Below are positions 31,977 to 44,889 of a stretch of 64,000 nt of DNA, one piece after another. The notes under the pieces were generated by a model that was given only the letters and a program-made list of their open reading frames with translations, had not been told where the DNA came from and did no database searches. Position numbers and translations under genes: made by a program. Source of the DNA: Agapanthus africanus (taxonomy: Eukaryota > Streptophyta > Magnoliopsida > Asparagales > Amaryllidaceae); assembly GCA_030015575.1 (NCBI GenBank), contig CM057347.1, positions 405,946,248-406,010,247 of the forward strand, read 5' to 3'. Position 1 is the first letter of the stretch. Each line of letters opens with the position of its first letter.

Positions 31977-34179
31977 TCTAAAGGGTTACCTACGACGGCA
32001 GCAAGGTTTCGGGAGGCATCGTCCATGCCAAATTAAAATTTTGCCGTTTTAGCTAACCCTAAACTAGATCGTTAACTAGAAATAATACGGGATCAAAAGC
32101 AAACAACTTTGCAATATGTAGTGAGCAAGGAATACAACCTTTGTAGACCGGTCCTTCACTTCAAATAGCTCCGTGTAGTAGTCCCCTCCACTGCGATCTC
32201 AAGCTCCAGACTCTAGAGAGGCTCTGTAGAAGAAACGAACGTGCTTGCTTCGAAGACTTCGAGGCCAAAGATGATCTACGTCGGGGAGACACTAACTCAA
32301 GCTATTCCTTCACTAGGTCATGAACTTTGTGAAGAGAACACCCTATACTACATGGCAAGTAGTAGATGATGATGAAGTAGGAAATGTGCTCACTTTAGAA
32401 TTGATTTTATCACACTTTATCTCAAACCACCATTGAAGCTAGCAAGCTTTTTAGGAGGAAGAAGAAGAAGAAGAACTCTTGTGAAATTATTCATCCAAAT
32501 GAAAACTTATCCATATGAATTATTCACCCATGGTTGAGTTAAGCCCTTATGCTTAACTCATGTAGAGAATTAACCAAGGTGTGAGGTTGAAGGTTGGGTT
32601 AACTAATATCTAAGCAAATGACAAAAGAGTGGACTTTGTCAAAGTATCTACAAGCTTCTTCCAGCTTGATAACTTTGACTAAGTTTATCTCTTTTGTTAA
32701 ATTCTTAAGATAAAAAGAAAAACCTAATTTAACCTAATCTTGGTATAAGTCTCATACACCCATCTTGCATGTATCATCAACCATGACACAATGCATGTAC
32801 ACAAACATACATATCACATATGTACAATGTGCACACAAAGTGAGAAAAGAAATCATTAGTGAGATAATACTAGTTAATGTAATGTAATATATCAAATATA
32901 TAATTATACATTAAATTATTAAATCAACTCTTAATTTAATAATCCGGCAATAACCGACTAATATCATGTGTAACAACTTATCGAATCAACACTTGATCCG
33001 ATAACTCGGCTATATCGCGTACAACCGATCAATATTACAAATCGCGAGAATAGAATATGGTATCTCATATCGTATCAATCTCGGTCCCGCACATATCACA
33101 TATGTGCTCCTACTCCGTTTCGCTTGAGCCAGGAAACCCCTGTGTAGGACTCTAAAGACTCGTCAATACGCCAGCAGTATGTGATGATCATATCAAACAC
33201 CCACAAGCCGCAAGCAGTCTGCTAAACGCAACGGCCTCCCGGGTATTGAGCGATCAGAAGATCAACAAGCAAGCCTGCTCACACTCCTGCGAATCCAATC
33301 AGTAACACTACCGTACAGTCCGGTCTGTTCGTTTGATATGTCGCATATCTAGTCTAGGGGTGGTAAACGCCTGACCCCAGTAACTCGATAAGTCGTGTCG
33401 ATATAAGGCTCATAACGTGTCGAGAAACTACTGATAACACCTACCAGTATATCTCTGAAGCTGCCTTGGCCAAGGACTTCCTGTTATAGCCAATCGAACA
33501 CAGCGCAACATCAACTCCCTATACCGGGAGAGACGAAACCCCTCCTATCGCTCATTGCCTCCATGTGATTCGGGACTGTATCCAAAAGCCACCATTTTGC
33601 ACGCCCTCTTGGACGTGGTATGATGAAAATCAAAGAACAGTGGGAATCACACAAGACTCTATGACGATCTCGGGTCTACAGATTAACCTGTACAAGTGTC
33701 ACCAGAGAACTGCCATCTGACGATAGGTATAATACCATCTGGGAGTTCTCGGCGAGTCCATCCAGTGTACCCATTCTCCACTGAGCACCCGTATACTGTC
33801 TCTGATGTCAAGCACCAATGGATATGGGATCATCCATCGCCCATCTGTATGGGTCGAGAAGCTATACGCTATTCTACTCTGGTATATCGATGCCCTGTCT
33901 TGATACACTTACGACTAGGAACATTTGAAAGATGTACTTAACGACTACACTGTCCCCACTAGTATGATCTGCATCATAGTCCTGGTAGTCAAGTACTCAT
34001 CCTAAGGGCTTTATCAACATGTAACATAGAGACTATCAGTGTACACGTTAAGATAAAGAACAACCAGATATCATACTATCATGTCGAGCAAAAAAGTCCT
34101 CCATATATATGTCCAAGCATCCACTACAATATACATCGTATGTACAGTAATGGCCTCTAGGGCATACATATCACTAACA
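31977..34179 (-). repeat. copia-2 3' LTR
   Basis: About 2.2 kb, a relative of the copia-1 LTRs over its full length but more diverged, ending CACTAACA at 34179 before a polypurine tract. The left edge (TCTAAAGGGTTACCT) corresponds to TGTAGGGTTCCT with changes. Confidence 0.8.
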
Positions 34180-34782
34180 ATCTCCTACTTGCACTAGGGA
34201 CATGTGTTGTAGTATCTCATACCCAACAATTAGCAGTGGTTGAACTATCTCATACTCAACCATCCCATAAAAGTCTCTACTGGGAAATAGGCCTTTGTGA
34301 GTGGATCCGCGCTGTTGTCCTCTGTGTCTACTCTCCTAACCTCGATCTCTCTGGAGATCAGCCATCTCCATGATCAGGTGATACTGCCTAAGAATATGTC
34401 TGGATCACTGATGGGACGGGGGTTCCTAGACATAAGCCACAACTCCATCGTCACACAATGGTAGGAACGAAGTTTATCTCATGAACTAATATATATCCAG
34501 ACTGACTCTTTGGAAGCATCCTAGGTAGCCATGTAACCAGCCTTTATCGTCTAGTATGCCACGGTAGCTAGCTTGGAATCTTACAACATACCATCCCTCT
34601 ACTGAGGGTAAAGACAATGCCTGTGACTGACATTCAGTCGTCCTTACCACCCTGGATCCTATCCATTGATTCTCCCCAGGATCGATTGATACCATCTCAC
34701 TACACCTAGTGAGAATCCTAATATCCAATTAGATTTATCTCATAGATCCAAAACCCAGGATTTAGGAGGTATCACCTCGATC

Positions 34783-35210
34783 CTATATGGAGAATCCATG
34801 TGATAAGAGGAGATTGACCGAGCGTAGCATAGGAAACTCCTTTCCTATCAAGAGTATGTCATCCACGTACAATACGAGGATCATCACCATACTCCCTACT
34901 ACCTTTTTGTATATACAAGGTTCATCTACTATTTTAATGAAGTTAAACACTTTGACTACCACATCAAAACAGATGTTCCAACTCCGCGATACCTGCTTTA
35001 ACTCATAAAGCAACTTGCACACATTTCCGCTGCTCCCACTGTCTACGAAGCCCTCTGGCTGTGTACTTATAGATGCTCTCTTCTAAATCATCATTTAGAA
35101 AAGCAGTCATGACACCCAACCACCAGATATCGTAGTTATGGTATGTAGCAATGGCCAGTAGGATCCGGATGGACTTAAGCATAGCTTTGAAAGTCTCAAC
35201 TTTTTCATGT
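34783..35210 (-). pseudogene. copia-2 reverse transcriptase fragment
   Basis: Reads LLYELKQVSRSWNICFDVVV, DEPCIYKKVV and the catalytic YVDDILLIG within 34783-35022, with further RT words upstream interrupted by stops. The YVDD motif is intact although the gene is broken. Confidence 0.85.
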
Positions 35211-35391
35211 ACACCAAGTAATCTTCTAAAGAAATACTTGCTCCTGATGGGGATTTAACCCTTCAGATAAAGCAACCAAAGTCTATACTTTGTTGGTGTA
35301 TATGGATTCCATCTCAGATCGCTTAGCATCCAGCCATTCTCACAGAGTCCCCACTCCTGATGGCTTGCTCGAAACTAGTTGGGTCATCATC

Positions 35392-35797
35392 TCATGATGC
35401 AATCCTCGCTCCCACTGTCATAGAGAAACCGAAGTATCTGTCAAGTGGATGAGGAACCCTACTAGATCGGCGGAGAGGCTGAGGTTCGTCGGGAACTATT
35501 GAATCCTCCGGTTCTACCAAATCATCAGTTGTAGTTTGTATAGCTGGAACTCCTTCCAGTTCTATCTCATGGCCACTAATTTCTTCACAAGAAATTCCCT
35601 TTCCCAAAAGTGGCATGCTGAGAAACAAAACGCCTTTTGCTCCTCAGTGTGGTAGAAGATATTCCCTTGTGAATGCTTAGAATATCCAACAAACTTCCAC
35701 AGAACTGACCTTGCCTCGAGCTTGTCCGGATTTTTCTTTTAAACATAGGCCGGACAACCCCAAATCTTAACAGACTTAAGATATGGGCTCTTCCCAT
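35392..35797 (-). pseudogene. copia-2 integrase C-terminal region
   Basis: Two overlapping open pieces. 35585-35797 contains RFVSQHATFGKGNFL, equivalent to the VSRHATFxExEFL block downstream of the integrase core. 35392-35628 contains VEPEDSIV and LRRSSRVPHPLDRYFGF. They lie in different frames, so at least one frameshift separates them. Confidence 0.75.
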
Positions 35798-36068
35798 TCC
35801 ATATCACATGTGGAGTGGTAGGCACCTGATTTGATTAGAACCTTATTCAATAGGTATGCAGCTTCACAAGTGCATAACCCCCAAAAGGAAATAGACTACT
35901 CAGTAGTACTCATCATAGAGCACACCTTATCACATAGGGTGTGATTGCTCCGCCCCGATACATCAAACAGTTATGGTGTATACGGATGAGTAATGCTGAG
36001 AGAGAATCTCATTCTCCTTTAGAATAGTCCAGGAATTCCGTGCTCAAATATTCTCCTCCCTGATCTCA

Positions 36069-36592
36069 TCATAGGACATAATACTTATACCCATTTTGGT
36101 TCTCTACTTCTAACTTATATTCTGTGAATATCTCAAAAGGTTTATACTTGTGTTTCAACAGGAACACATGTGCGAATCTTGAGAGATCATCAGTGAATGT
36201 AATGAAGTACAAAGAACCAGTCCTGGCATATGTAGACAGGGGCCTTTCATACATCAGCATGTATCAATCTTAAGAGTTCACGAACTCTTTCTCTGTTTCT
36301 AATAAACGGAGCTATGGTCATCTTATCTTTATGACAAGACCGGCAAGTTTCAAAAGATGTAAATTCAAACTGATTTAAATATGCATCTTTATGTAACTTC
36401 AGCTAGTCGGGTCGCATTGATATGACCTAGTCTACAATGCCTCAAGAAGAATTCGTTCATTTCTGAAGTCTTCCTCTTGTGTGTGTTCTGTACGTTGAGA
36501 ACTGTGGTTTGATTTAGAATGTATATGCTTTTAGATAACGTGCCTGAACCGATCAACTCTTTGATATAGGAAATGTTCAAAACATTATCCAA
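36069..36592 (-). pseudogene. copia-2 integrase / GAG-pre-integrase fragments
   Basis: 36389-36592 includes FFLRHCRLGHINATRL, the zinc-binding GAG-pre-integrase region. 36069-36260 includes MYERPLSTYARTGSLYFIT, FTDDLSRFAHVF and FEIFTEYKLEVENQNGY of the integrase core. Stops lie between the two. Upstream gag (36600-37080) is not recognisable beyond general similarity to copia-1. Confidence 0.8.
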
Positions 36593-39500
36593 CTATACAA
36601 AATTATATCCTTCTTTACAAAATAAAGAGACTGATATGATGTTGTATTTCAGGTTCGGTATCTAATAACATTCGTTCAGAATCAATGTATCTGGTAATAC
36701 AGGGTGATAACTACCAACAAACTTGGCTACAACACTTGCACCATTTCCAACTCTTGAAACTTATCACCCGTTCTCAGTTCTCTACCTATCTGTAGCCCAT
36801 GTAACATATTACATATGTGGGATCCTGATCTGATATCACATACCCAGGACGTAGAGGATACTGAAAACAGTTCTCGGTAATGAACACACCCGAAGAAAAT
36901 GTATCAGCATACACTTTCTTCGTTTGGGAGGCACGGGAATTCTGGTAATCCCCTAATTCCTGCTCTGTCTTATAACAATTATAAGTTGGAGCGGGACAAC
37001 GTTCCCTAGCGTAGTATAACAAGCGGGTTCGGTTAATACATCCGTATTATTATCTTGATTAAGGCGTGACATGGTCGCTACCAGGAGAGAGATAGAAGAA
37101 AACACTCAGCGTATGCTCTTGCAAGATTAGATTGGTTATTAATATTTCTAATCAGGATGGCTCCCACTGTTTTACTCAAATCTTCCTTCAAACCCTAAAA
37201 GGAAAGACTAGCCGGGATTAATTACACCCTACAAGTTCGCCAATCTTTCAGCCAGACCAGTGCCGGTACTTTGAGGTAGGTTCCCCGTGCTTTCGCACAG
37301 ACCTAATTAAAATAAACCTCGTTTTCCCAGAGGCGTAACCCTGTTAACACCTTTCTAGACACCCACTTGATCGGCTAATTGTAATGTGTAAAACTCTCCC
37401 AGGAGTAACTCTTACTTGCAGTGGGTATCGGGATCCAACTATCTCATAGAAGGTATGCAATCTCATTGCAAATTTCAACACTTGAAATTCCCAATAATAT
37501 TTTACCCCTAGCCTCCTATGACCTTGACGGAGGTAAACAAACCATAGGTTACTAGTCAAGTTCAACCCGTCATTTCCTGATTGAATTAAACCCACCCACA
37601 CGACCCTTGACGGAGGTCAACAAGGCCGCACGACTACCCTAATCCAATCTGCATCATATGCATAAGCAGATAAATACTAGTCAGCTACCGCACACTACGC
37701 CTTGACGGAGGTCAACAAACGTAGCACGAATACTAAGTAGGACTTATCTGAAATGACGGAGGGCTACGCAAGTTTTTAAGAAAACCATGAGCGTAATGAA
37801 ATTGATATCGTTGTAGAATCAAATGATTTAAATGGAGTGTTATTGAGGCTTTTACTAGTTTTGCTAAAGAGGTCACTCCCGGTGAAGGGATCGTCAGCTC
37901 TTTCCTTATCGAATAAGGTGCAGGATATTTCACAAATACCAATATGCAAAGCAAAAACTATAGAAGAAATCAAAAGACAAACCGAGGGTTGTAGCATCTG
38001 CCAGTTATTGCTAAAGAGGTCACTCCCGGTAAAGGGATCTCGGCTCTTTCCTTATCGAATAAGGTGCTGGATGTTCTACAAGGAACACCGTTATGCAAAA
38101 CAACAACTAGAGCTACCTGTTTTTGAAAATTCGATTCCACAACATCTTTAGGTTTCTTTTATTTCATTAATCTCATTAATGAAGTCCCATTTCATTATGC
38201 TTCACAAGCATCAGATTTGAAACGAAATCAACAATATACAATATATATCTCATATATATAATATAAACATTCATCTCAGGCAGTAATATGATCTCATCAC
38301 AGAACATTGCAGCAGAATAACATATATGAAATAATGGATATACTAGGATTTCCGTGTTTTATATTAAGCCAGTATAAAACACGGACTCCACGGTCGCGAT
38401 GAATAGCCAATCCCACAGCCCTAGACCCCTACGAGAGCGGTAAGCAACCCTGCCAATTCTAGAGTTAGGAGACCCGATCTCGACTCCTCGAGATGGTCTC
38501 CCACTGGACCCTAGAACCTGGTTACTTGTGCTCCCCGCCTTGGGTCTATCCTAATGCGGAAAAGTAAACAATATACAATGGTGACATCATCCTCAACCCG
38601 GAAGTGCCCCCCTAAAAAAATATTACATACAATGAATTTTACATGAATGAAAATGAAAGACTCTCATCTCACATAAAACCCCCGGCTATTCAATCACGAT
38701 GATCCAGTATAACATATCATAGCAACACATAACATCACATGTCATCAACGTAAGTAAATATGCGTATCCCAATTGTCGTTGACATGTAGCACTGAAACCG
38801 GCGATAAACCACATATTACACTTACGGTCGCAGAAAAGAAAGTGAAAAACTACAACAGTTGGAATCCGCAACCACCTTAGACATCGCATGCCTAACCAAA
38901 TGAATTCCTTAGACATCGCATGCCTAACAATTATAAACCCCGAATTTTAGTCTCGGTCTCGAAAACACTTTTCAATATCAAGTCGCAATTCAACAAGATT
39001 CCCGACATCCTGATCTAATGCTCGTCGGAAACTTTAGTAGACGGCCGCATCCCCGATGCCATCGACGAAGTGCACTAAGGCGGAACACCGCTACCGCGAG
39101 CACCCGAACGGATGCTTTTGGCGACGGGGTTCTCCTACAGTCACTTGGTCGGGGCTATGGCACGTGGCTATTTATTAAGTTTACCCGGCGAGTATCCGCG
39201 TACGCTACGTTATTGCGACGGACTTTTGATCACATCAAAATCCCGTGGCAACTGATCATCTGAGACTAAACTGCTAGATTTATAACATTCAAATTAGTTA
39301 TCTTATAACTACATGTGGATTCCAAATATTGTATCCCATCACATAATATCCGGACAAAGTTAAACCCTTCGATCGATTCACTAAAGTCCCACAATTTCCC
39401 GACAGCTCAACACTTGAGCATAGTTTTAGTAATACCCAGAAAATGCCACAGTACCTATGAACCAGTCGTATATAGGTCAAACCAACTGTTGGGGTCAAAA

Positions 39501-39804
39501 TTTGCACCCCCGGTTGACCGAGTCAAAGTCAAGGTCAACCCCAAGCCAGTTAGGCCCAAGCCCAGGTCAAGCGGGCCTATACCCAAGTCGAGCCCGCGGC
39601 CAGCCTCCTCCATGCCAAAATATAGATCATGTAATAAATAATTTTTATGTATTTTTTTTATGCATGAATGTATGCAAAATGGGCATAAAGCCAATATTTT
39701 GTAAGCCCATGGCTTATATGCAAAAAAGAAATGACACATGAGCCATGGAATGGGCAAAATGCCATTTTGTAAAGCCCAAGGGGCTATATGTAAATGTGTA
39801 AGCC

Positions 39805-39812
39805 TATATAAG
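39805..39812 (+). promoter_or_regulatory. TATA box of element C LTR
   Basis: TATATAAG in GCCTATATAAGGCAAC. The same sequence is kept in the truncated 3' LTR near 48612. AATAAA follows about 20 bp downstream. Confidence 0.55.
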
Positions 39813-40173
39813 GCAACATGATGATGAATAAAGGATACCTTTTCATTCCCAAAAAATTAGGGCCTGTGCCACTTCCTCCTTCCTTAAGGTTCCAAAACTT
39901 TCTTCTTTCTTTTTGAATTAAATCAAGAGTTTTACTCTTCTTTTTTCAAAACTACATAGTTTTTCACCACAAAACCCACAAAGGGGAACTTGAATCTATC
40001 ATTAGATCTCAAAAAGAAGAGATTTTTAAAATCTCACATCTCTTGATCTTCAAGATCCTGCCAACAGAGGAGGAAGAAGATTACCCGTCTCCAGAGACCC
40101 CACTTTGAGGAAGAACTAGGGCTCAAGGGGAGAAGCCCTTCATCAGCTTCAAAATATCCTAGGAGTTTAAATC

Positions 40174-40221
<48 letters not shown>

Positions 40222-40269
40222 GAGAGAGAATAATAAGTGCTCCTTTCTAGGAGTACAACTCCCTTTTGC

Positions 40270-40615
40270 CGTTCGAGCGTCCACGTGCTGACACGTGGGG
40301 CGCTAGCGCTCAAAGCGCTAACGCTCTTGCGCTCAGATCGCTAGCGCCCACGTGCTGACACGTGGTGCGCTAGTGCTCAAAGCGCTAGCGTTCTTGTGCT
40401 CAGAGCGCTAGCGCCCACGTGCTGACACATGGTGCGCTAGCGCTCAGAGCGCTAGCGTCCGAGTGCCTATGTGCTGACACGTGGGGCGCTAGCGCTCAAA
40501 GCGCTAGTGCCCTTGCGCTCAAAGCGCTAGCGCCCAAAAGCGCTAGCGCTCGAGCGCCCACGTGCTGACACGTTGAGCGCTAGCGCTCTTGCGCTCAAAG
40601 CGCTGGCGCTTTTCC
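40270..40615 (+). repeat. AGCGCT/GCGCTAGCGC palindrome array with CACGTG pairs
   Basis: Many copies of the self-complementary AGCGCTAGCGCT are interspersed with CACGTGCTGACACGTGG units at about 40280, 40347, 40417 and 40560. The stretch is strongly hairpin-forming. Confidence 0.8.
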
Positions 40616-41077
40616 CCATGCATCCTTTGGATGCCCTTTCCTTTTTTGTTATATATATATGTATATATACTCATACACTCCACAACACCGTCCCTCTAAA
40701 AAAAATTTGGGCCGGGACGTTGCCCCGCACCCCGCAAGGGGGCTGCTAGCCCCCTTGACCCCCAGCCCGCTGTCCGGATAGCGGGACCCCCGTAAAAACT
40801 CTGCGTGGCTCCTGATATATCCAAACCCCCCTCCAAAACAAAACACATGTACACTACACATTGAGTTCGCATGACCAGCTTAACCCGTCAATCGGAGGTT
40901 CTCTCGCCCCAAAGGAGAGGGGTAATTAACGGAAGCTTAGTCCGCGGCTGCCGGAGATTCGGATCCCCACAATCAATAAACCCCCTTTTACCCTAGGCCA
41001 GGGAAATCTGTAGTACGCCTGAAAAGCGCGCGCGTATTCCCATCTCAATGGGGTGACGAAAAACACCCTACAGACTC

Positions 41078-41095
41078 TGGCACGCCCGGTGGGAC
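41078..41095 (+). other. Element C primer binding site (putative)
   Basis: TGGCACGCCCGGTGGGAC, 5 nt (GACTC) after the LTR end ACA. It is identical to the site in element A. Confidence 0.7.
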
Positions 41096-41183
41096 CTATC
41101 TCTCCTCCCATATTTCGGGTTAAACGTTCATGCGAACTCTATCAATATACGTATCTATATTTATACTAAAATAATGCTCTTTC

Positions 41184-42236
41184 ATGCAGGTTTCAAGCAA
41201 TCACTTTTCAACAATATCTCCAAAGATGAACTCAGCTCTCAGCAAGGCTCCCGTCTCCTACACGATGAAGATAGACTCCAGGACGGTCCTTCCGGCCAGT
41301 CTCGGGCGACAATGGGAAGAGCCACCGCTACCATTTGGCACTATTCTGTTCGTGGCAGCTAACGCCATCCCAGCTCCTCAAGCCCCGGTGACAGACAAAC
41401 CGGTCTCGAAAGGCAGGAGAACAAATGTGGTGATCTCGAGGGCGCCCAAACCCAAACGTAAGTTGGTGTCTGAACGACTTTCCTTGGCCCCAGCTGGGGG
41501 CAAGGCCATCAACACCAACAAAGCTACAACGCATCTCGAGCAAGCTCCGGCGGTGCCCCTGACAACTTCTCGATCGGGTGTCTTCTCTAAGCTCCCCGCT
41601 AATCGACTCACGGTGGCTTCCCAGGAAACAGATGCCCGCCAAGCCCTTAAAATTAAGAAGCTAAGGCAGAAAAGGCTCAGATATAGAACCATCAAAAGGG
41701 CTAGGGTTCCTACTAAGCTGAACGTCATGGGGTTCGAAGAACAGGGTTACCCCGCTGAAGATGGGGAAATGGCTGGATATGTGGTCCACACTGTCTACAC
41801 GGTAGGCACGCGCAGCAAGAGCAAGGACGGGGCCACCACATCTCAGATCCTATCTGGCTTGAATGTGGTTGCCGCTTCCCAAGAATAGCCGCCTCCTCTG
41901 GATGATGAAAACCCTCTCGATGAGGATGATAAACAGAAAGACCCTTCGGTCCATGAGGAGTCGGGCTCGGAAAGCGAAGATGAGCCAATCTTCCGTCCCT
42001 AGAACGCAGAGCAACAACTTCTCCAAGAGCTCCGAAAATAGCTCAGAAGCAAAGACAAGGAGATGGCCAAGCTCTATTCAAAAATTGACGACTTGACAAA
42101 CGTCGTCTTACAGCTCACAACCCAACTTGCCTCTCAGCCGCTGGTTAGTCCAGAGAATATTAAGTTAACCGCAATCAGAAACGGCGTCGCTTTGCAGCTA
42201 GCCGGTGAGTACGAGTCGATCCATAGAGATGGGTAA
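41184..42236 (+). pseudogene. Element C gag N-terminal part
   Basis: One frame runs from near the PBS through a Lys/Arg-rich region, GVFSKL (compare SVFDRL in A), GYVVHTVYTVG, an acidic patch (LDDENPLDEDD and SESEDE) and a helical stretch KDKEMAKLYSKIDDLTNVV. In-frame TAG codons lie at 41886-41888 and near 42000 and 42040, so the copy is dead. Reading starts after the PBS, but a native ATG is not certain. The frame ends at TAA 42234-42236, just past a donor-like GGTGAGTA near 42203. Confidence 0.7.
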
Positions 42237-43415
42237 TTTTCTTAATGTGTTTTTACGAGTTGATTCCAAATGTTGTTTGGATTGATTAAATCTAAAACCT
42301 AGATCTATCACTAAACTAAATTAATCTAAATTAAAGTCTTGCTAGGGTTAGGTTTAGGGGAAGTTTGGAGATTAAAGGTTTCCTCACCACTTTCAATGCT
42401 TTATTTTTTTGATCTATTAGATGTTGTGGTAATTATCAATGAAGTGGATTAGATTCTTTTGGGAAGATGTTTCTTCCTCTAGATTCTTATCCTTCCTTTA
42501 TCGATAATTACCCTAACCTCCATGGAAAACACGCGCAACTGGGCCTTTATACTACGGTGTCACCGTTACCTCGAGGTGTAGGGTGCCGTAGGGAGCGGTT
42601 GTGCGTGTATGCATGGAGTTCTAATTCTTGTGAAGGGGCATGAAAGGGGTGAGAGATCTCATCTCTCAAACCTTTCCCTATGGCTAACCCTAACAAGCGA
42701 GGAGATTACTCGCTCATTAGGGGATTAAAAGACATACCAATTAAAAGCGAATTAAAATTAACTTACTAATTTGATGGCTCCCTCCAAGCAATAATACAGA
42801 ACAGATCTGAATTTTGTTTATTGAAAAGAGGCATGAGTTTTACAGATCTGTGATTACAATTTATAGGAAAACATGAAAACTAGGGTTACAGACTCTCGCA
42901 CATGTGCAATTACAGATTTGCCCACGGAAAATCCCAACACCTGCACCGACGCACCGACACGAGAAAAATCCACCGACGTGCGCACTTAATGGCCGCGGAA
43001 CCGCGGCAATGATGGGCCTTGGGCCGCGGTTCCGCGGCCCTTTGGTGAGCTCAGCTTACCAAACTTTTTGGTATGAATTTTGGTGTCTTTTCCTCTCTGT
43101 TTCTTCAGTACTTTTCTTTATTTGGGTTCTGGATCTTCTCTAGATTTTTCAGTGAAATTTGTAGCGGTCTTTTAACTGTTTCTTTTAACATTTCGGACCC
43201 TGCATTGCCTTGTGAGTTTTTTCTTCGTCTAAGCTTGAGTAGGATCCGTCTACTTGTTGGTCAAAAGTCCTTTTTCTGTATCAACTTTCGTCTTTTTCAC
43301 TGTATTCGCTCCAAGAGCCTGTACCCTGTAATATTCAACAAACGTGCGTCAAGAGTACCTGTTTATTTATAAAACGAATAAAATTGGGGAGTAAAATAAT
43401 GCAATATTATAGTAT
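42237..43415. other. 1.2 kb insertion or intron in element C gag
   Basis: AT-rich, non-coding, and separating the two halves of gag. It contains ACCTCGAGGT near 42570 and an inverted pair of GGCCGCGGAACCGCGGC (42991-43007) and GGCCGCGGTTCCGCGGCC (43022-43039). Upstream is GGTGAGTA and downstream AACAG before gag resumes, so an intron is possible. A solo LTR of an unrecognised family is the other option. No target duplication was found. Confidence 0.45.
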
Positions 43416-43429
43416 GAACAGCCGCCCAA

Positions 43430-44749
43430 TAAAGCGCAGGCTCTGGTCGTGAACCGGGAAATGGTGCCCCGAAGCACCCGACGCCTATTCCCTCAAATCC
43501 AAAAGTGGGCGAACCGCATGAAAATCAGTCGCATCCTATCTCGGGAGATGTCTTGGCTACCGATGACAGTAGCCCGCTAACTCAAGATCAAATCATGGAT
43601 TTGGTTGTCGGCAAAGTCAAAACATTGGAGGCCGAAGCCGAAGCGCAAAAAGATATCAGCAGTAGTGGGAGACCATATCCTGGTCAGTATGATCTGGTAG
43701 AATTTCCTAGCGGCTATGTCATCCCCAAATTCGGAAGATTCGATAGGACGGGAAATGCGAATCAGCACATCGCCCATTTCAAAGTCTCATGAGGGAACAC
43801 TAGGGGCAACGATGCGCTTCTCCTCCGCCAGTTCGTTAATAGCTTGACCGATGTTGCTTTCGACTGGTACGCCAGCATACCGGATGGCTCCGTTACTACT
43901 TTCGTCCATATGGAATCTTTGTTTCGACAAAGGTTCATGAGCGTCAGCGATAAGATCACCATTGTCGAGCTCGTAAGGACCAAGCCTAAGAACAATGAAA
44001 GCAGCACGGATTTTATAACCCGATGGCGCAATCTCTCCATCAAATGCGAACCGCCGATAGAGCAAGACCAATCTGTCCGTCTCCTCGTCGGAAATCTCAA
44101 CAATTGGATGGCCCCGTTTCTATGCACCGCGGGTCTCAAAACATTCCAAGAGCTGACTAGGAAAGTTCAGATGCTGGAGCGCTCAAAGCAGGAGTCCTCC
44201 TCTGACTCCCAAAATAATAATAGGTCCTGGAGAAACCGAAAGGACGAAAGTCGCAAAGGCGGAAATTCCGACGATACTGAATCTTTCAATGCCTCGGCTA
44301 ACCGAAATAAGCAAGGGTTGAGCGGGCCTAATGCCAACCAGCTTCGGAAGCCAATGTTCGGAGAGGGAGGAGAATCTCCACTGAAAGAAAAGCTGGACAA
44401 GGTCTATTCCTTCAGAAGGGACAAAATCTGTAAAATATTCAAAGACGCCCTGAGAAACGGTCTATAACTGCCAGAGTCAAAAAGACCGCAGGAAGCGAAT
44501 AGGACCGACAACCCTAAATACTGCCCCTATCACAGAGTGATAGGTCATGCCATTGAGGACTGCTTCGTCTTCAAAGATTGGGTCGAAAAGCAATACAAGG
44601 CAGGAGAGATAGAACTGTCTCAATGCGTGTTAACAAACAGTCCAGCTGCGACCGCCAATTTCATACAAATGGAGACCGAAGTTTTTCGTGAAACTGATTC
44701 TCTCAGACATCTGCCTTTCTCTGAAAACAATCGACCACCACGTCATTAA
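43430..44749 (+). pseudogene. Element C gag core and nucleocapsid
   Basis: A single frame with a Pro-rich linker, SSGRPYPGQYD, GYVIPKFGRFDRTGNANQHI, FVNSLTDVAFDWYASIPDGS, FRQRFMSVSDK and WRNLSIKCEP. After the gag core come YSFRRDKICKIFKDAL and the knuckle YCPYHRVIGHAIEDCFVFKDW. TGA at 43790-43792 and TAA at 44465-44467 interrupt it. It ends in ENNRPPRH and runs straight into repeats, so protease and everything after are missing. GTG at 43505 is not the real start; the frame is open further upstream. Confidence 0.85.
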
Positions 44750-44819
44750 ACTGGGAACAACTGACCACCATGTCATTAACTTGGGAATAATCAACCTCTA
44801 AGTCGTTAAACTGGGAATG
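44727..44819 (+). repeat. Short tandem repeat at the gag end
   Basis: Three copies of an approximately 32-bp unit (GACCACCACGTCATTAAACTGGGAA...). The first overlaps the last gag codons, marking the junction where pol has been lost. Confidence 0.7.
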
Positions 44820-44889
44820 TAAAAAAAAATTAATAAATATAAAAAAAATGTGTGTATATAAACAAAAAATGTGTAAATAAAAGAAAAAT

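Larger units (their letters stand above)
34180..39486 (-). mobile_element. copia-2 internal region, 5' end missing
   Basis: Same family as copia-1, with polypurine tract AAGTAGGAGAT at 34180-34190, decayed pol, then a long leader with three CCTTGACGGAGG repeats (about 37521, 37601, 37701). A tandem duplication lies at 37861-38100, and a copy of the 250-960 region at 38690-39330. It ends at 39486, where the LTR of element C begins, so the PBS and 5' LTR are absent. It was probably split by the insertion of C. Confidence 0.8.
39487..41072 (+). repeat. Element C 5' LTR
   Basis: 1586 bp from TGTTGGGGTC to CCCTACA. It has a TATA-like TATATAAG at 39805-39812, AATAAA at about 39827, an (AT)n then (AC)n(AG)n microsatellite at 40177-40230, and a palindrome-rich array at 40270-40615. 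Its last 150 bp share ATCCCCACAAT and GGTAATTAAC words with LTRs A and B, suggesting a distant common origin. The start is repeated at 48295. Confidence 0.85.
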
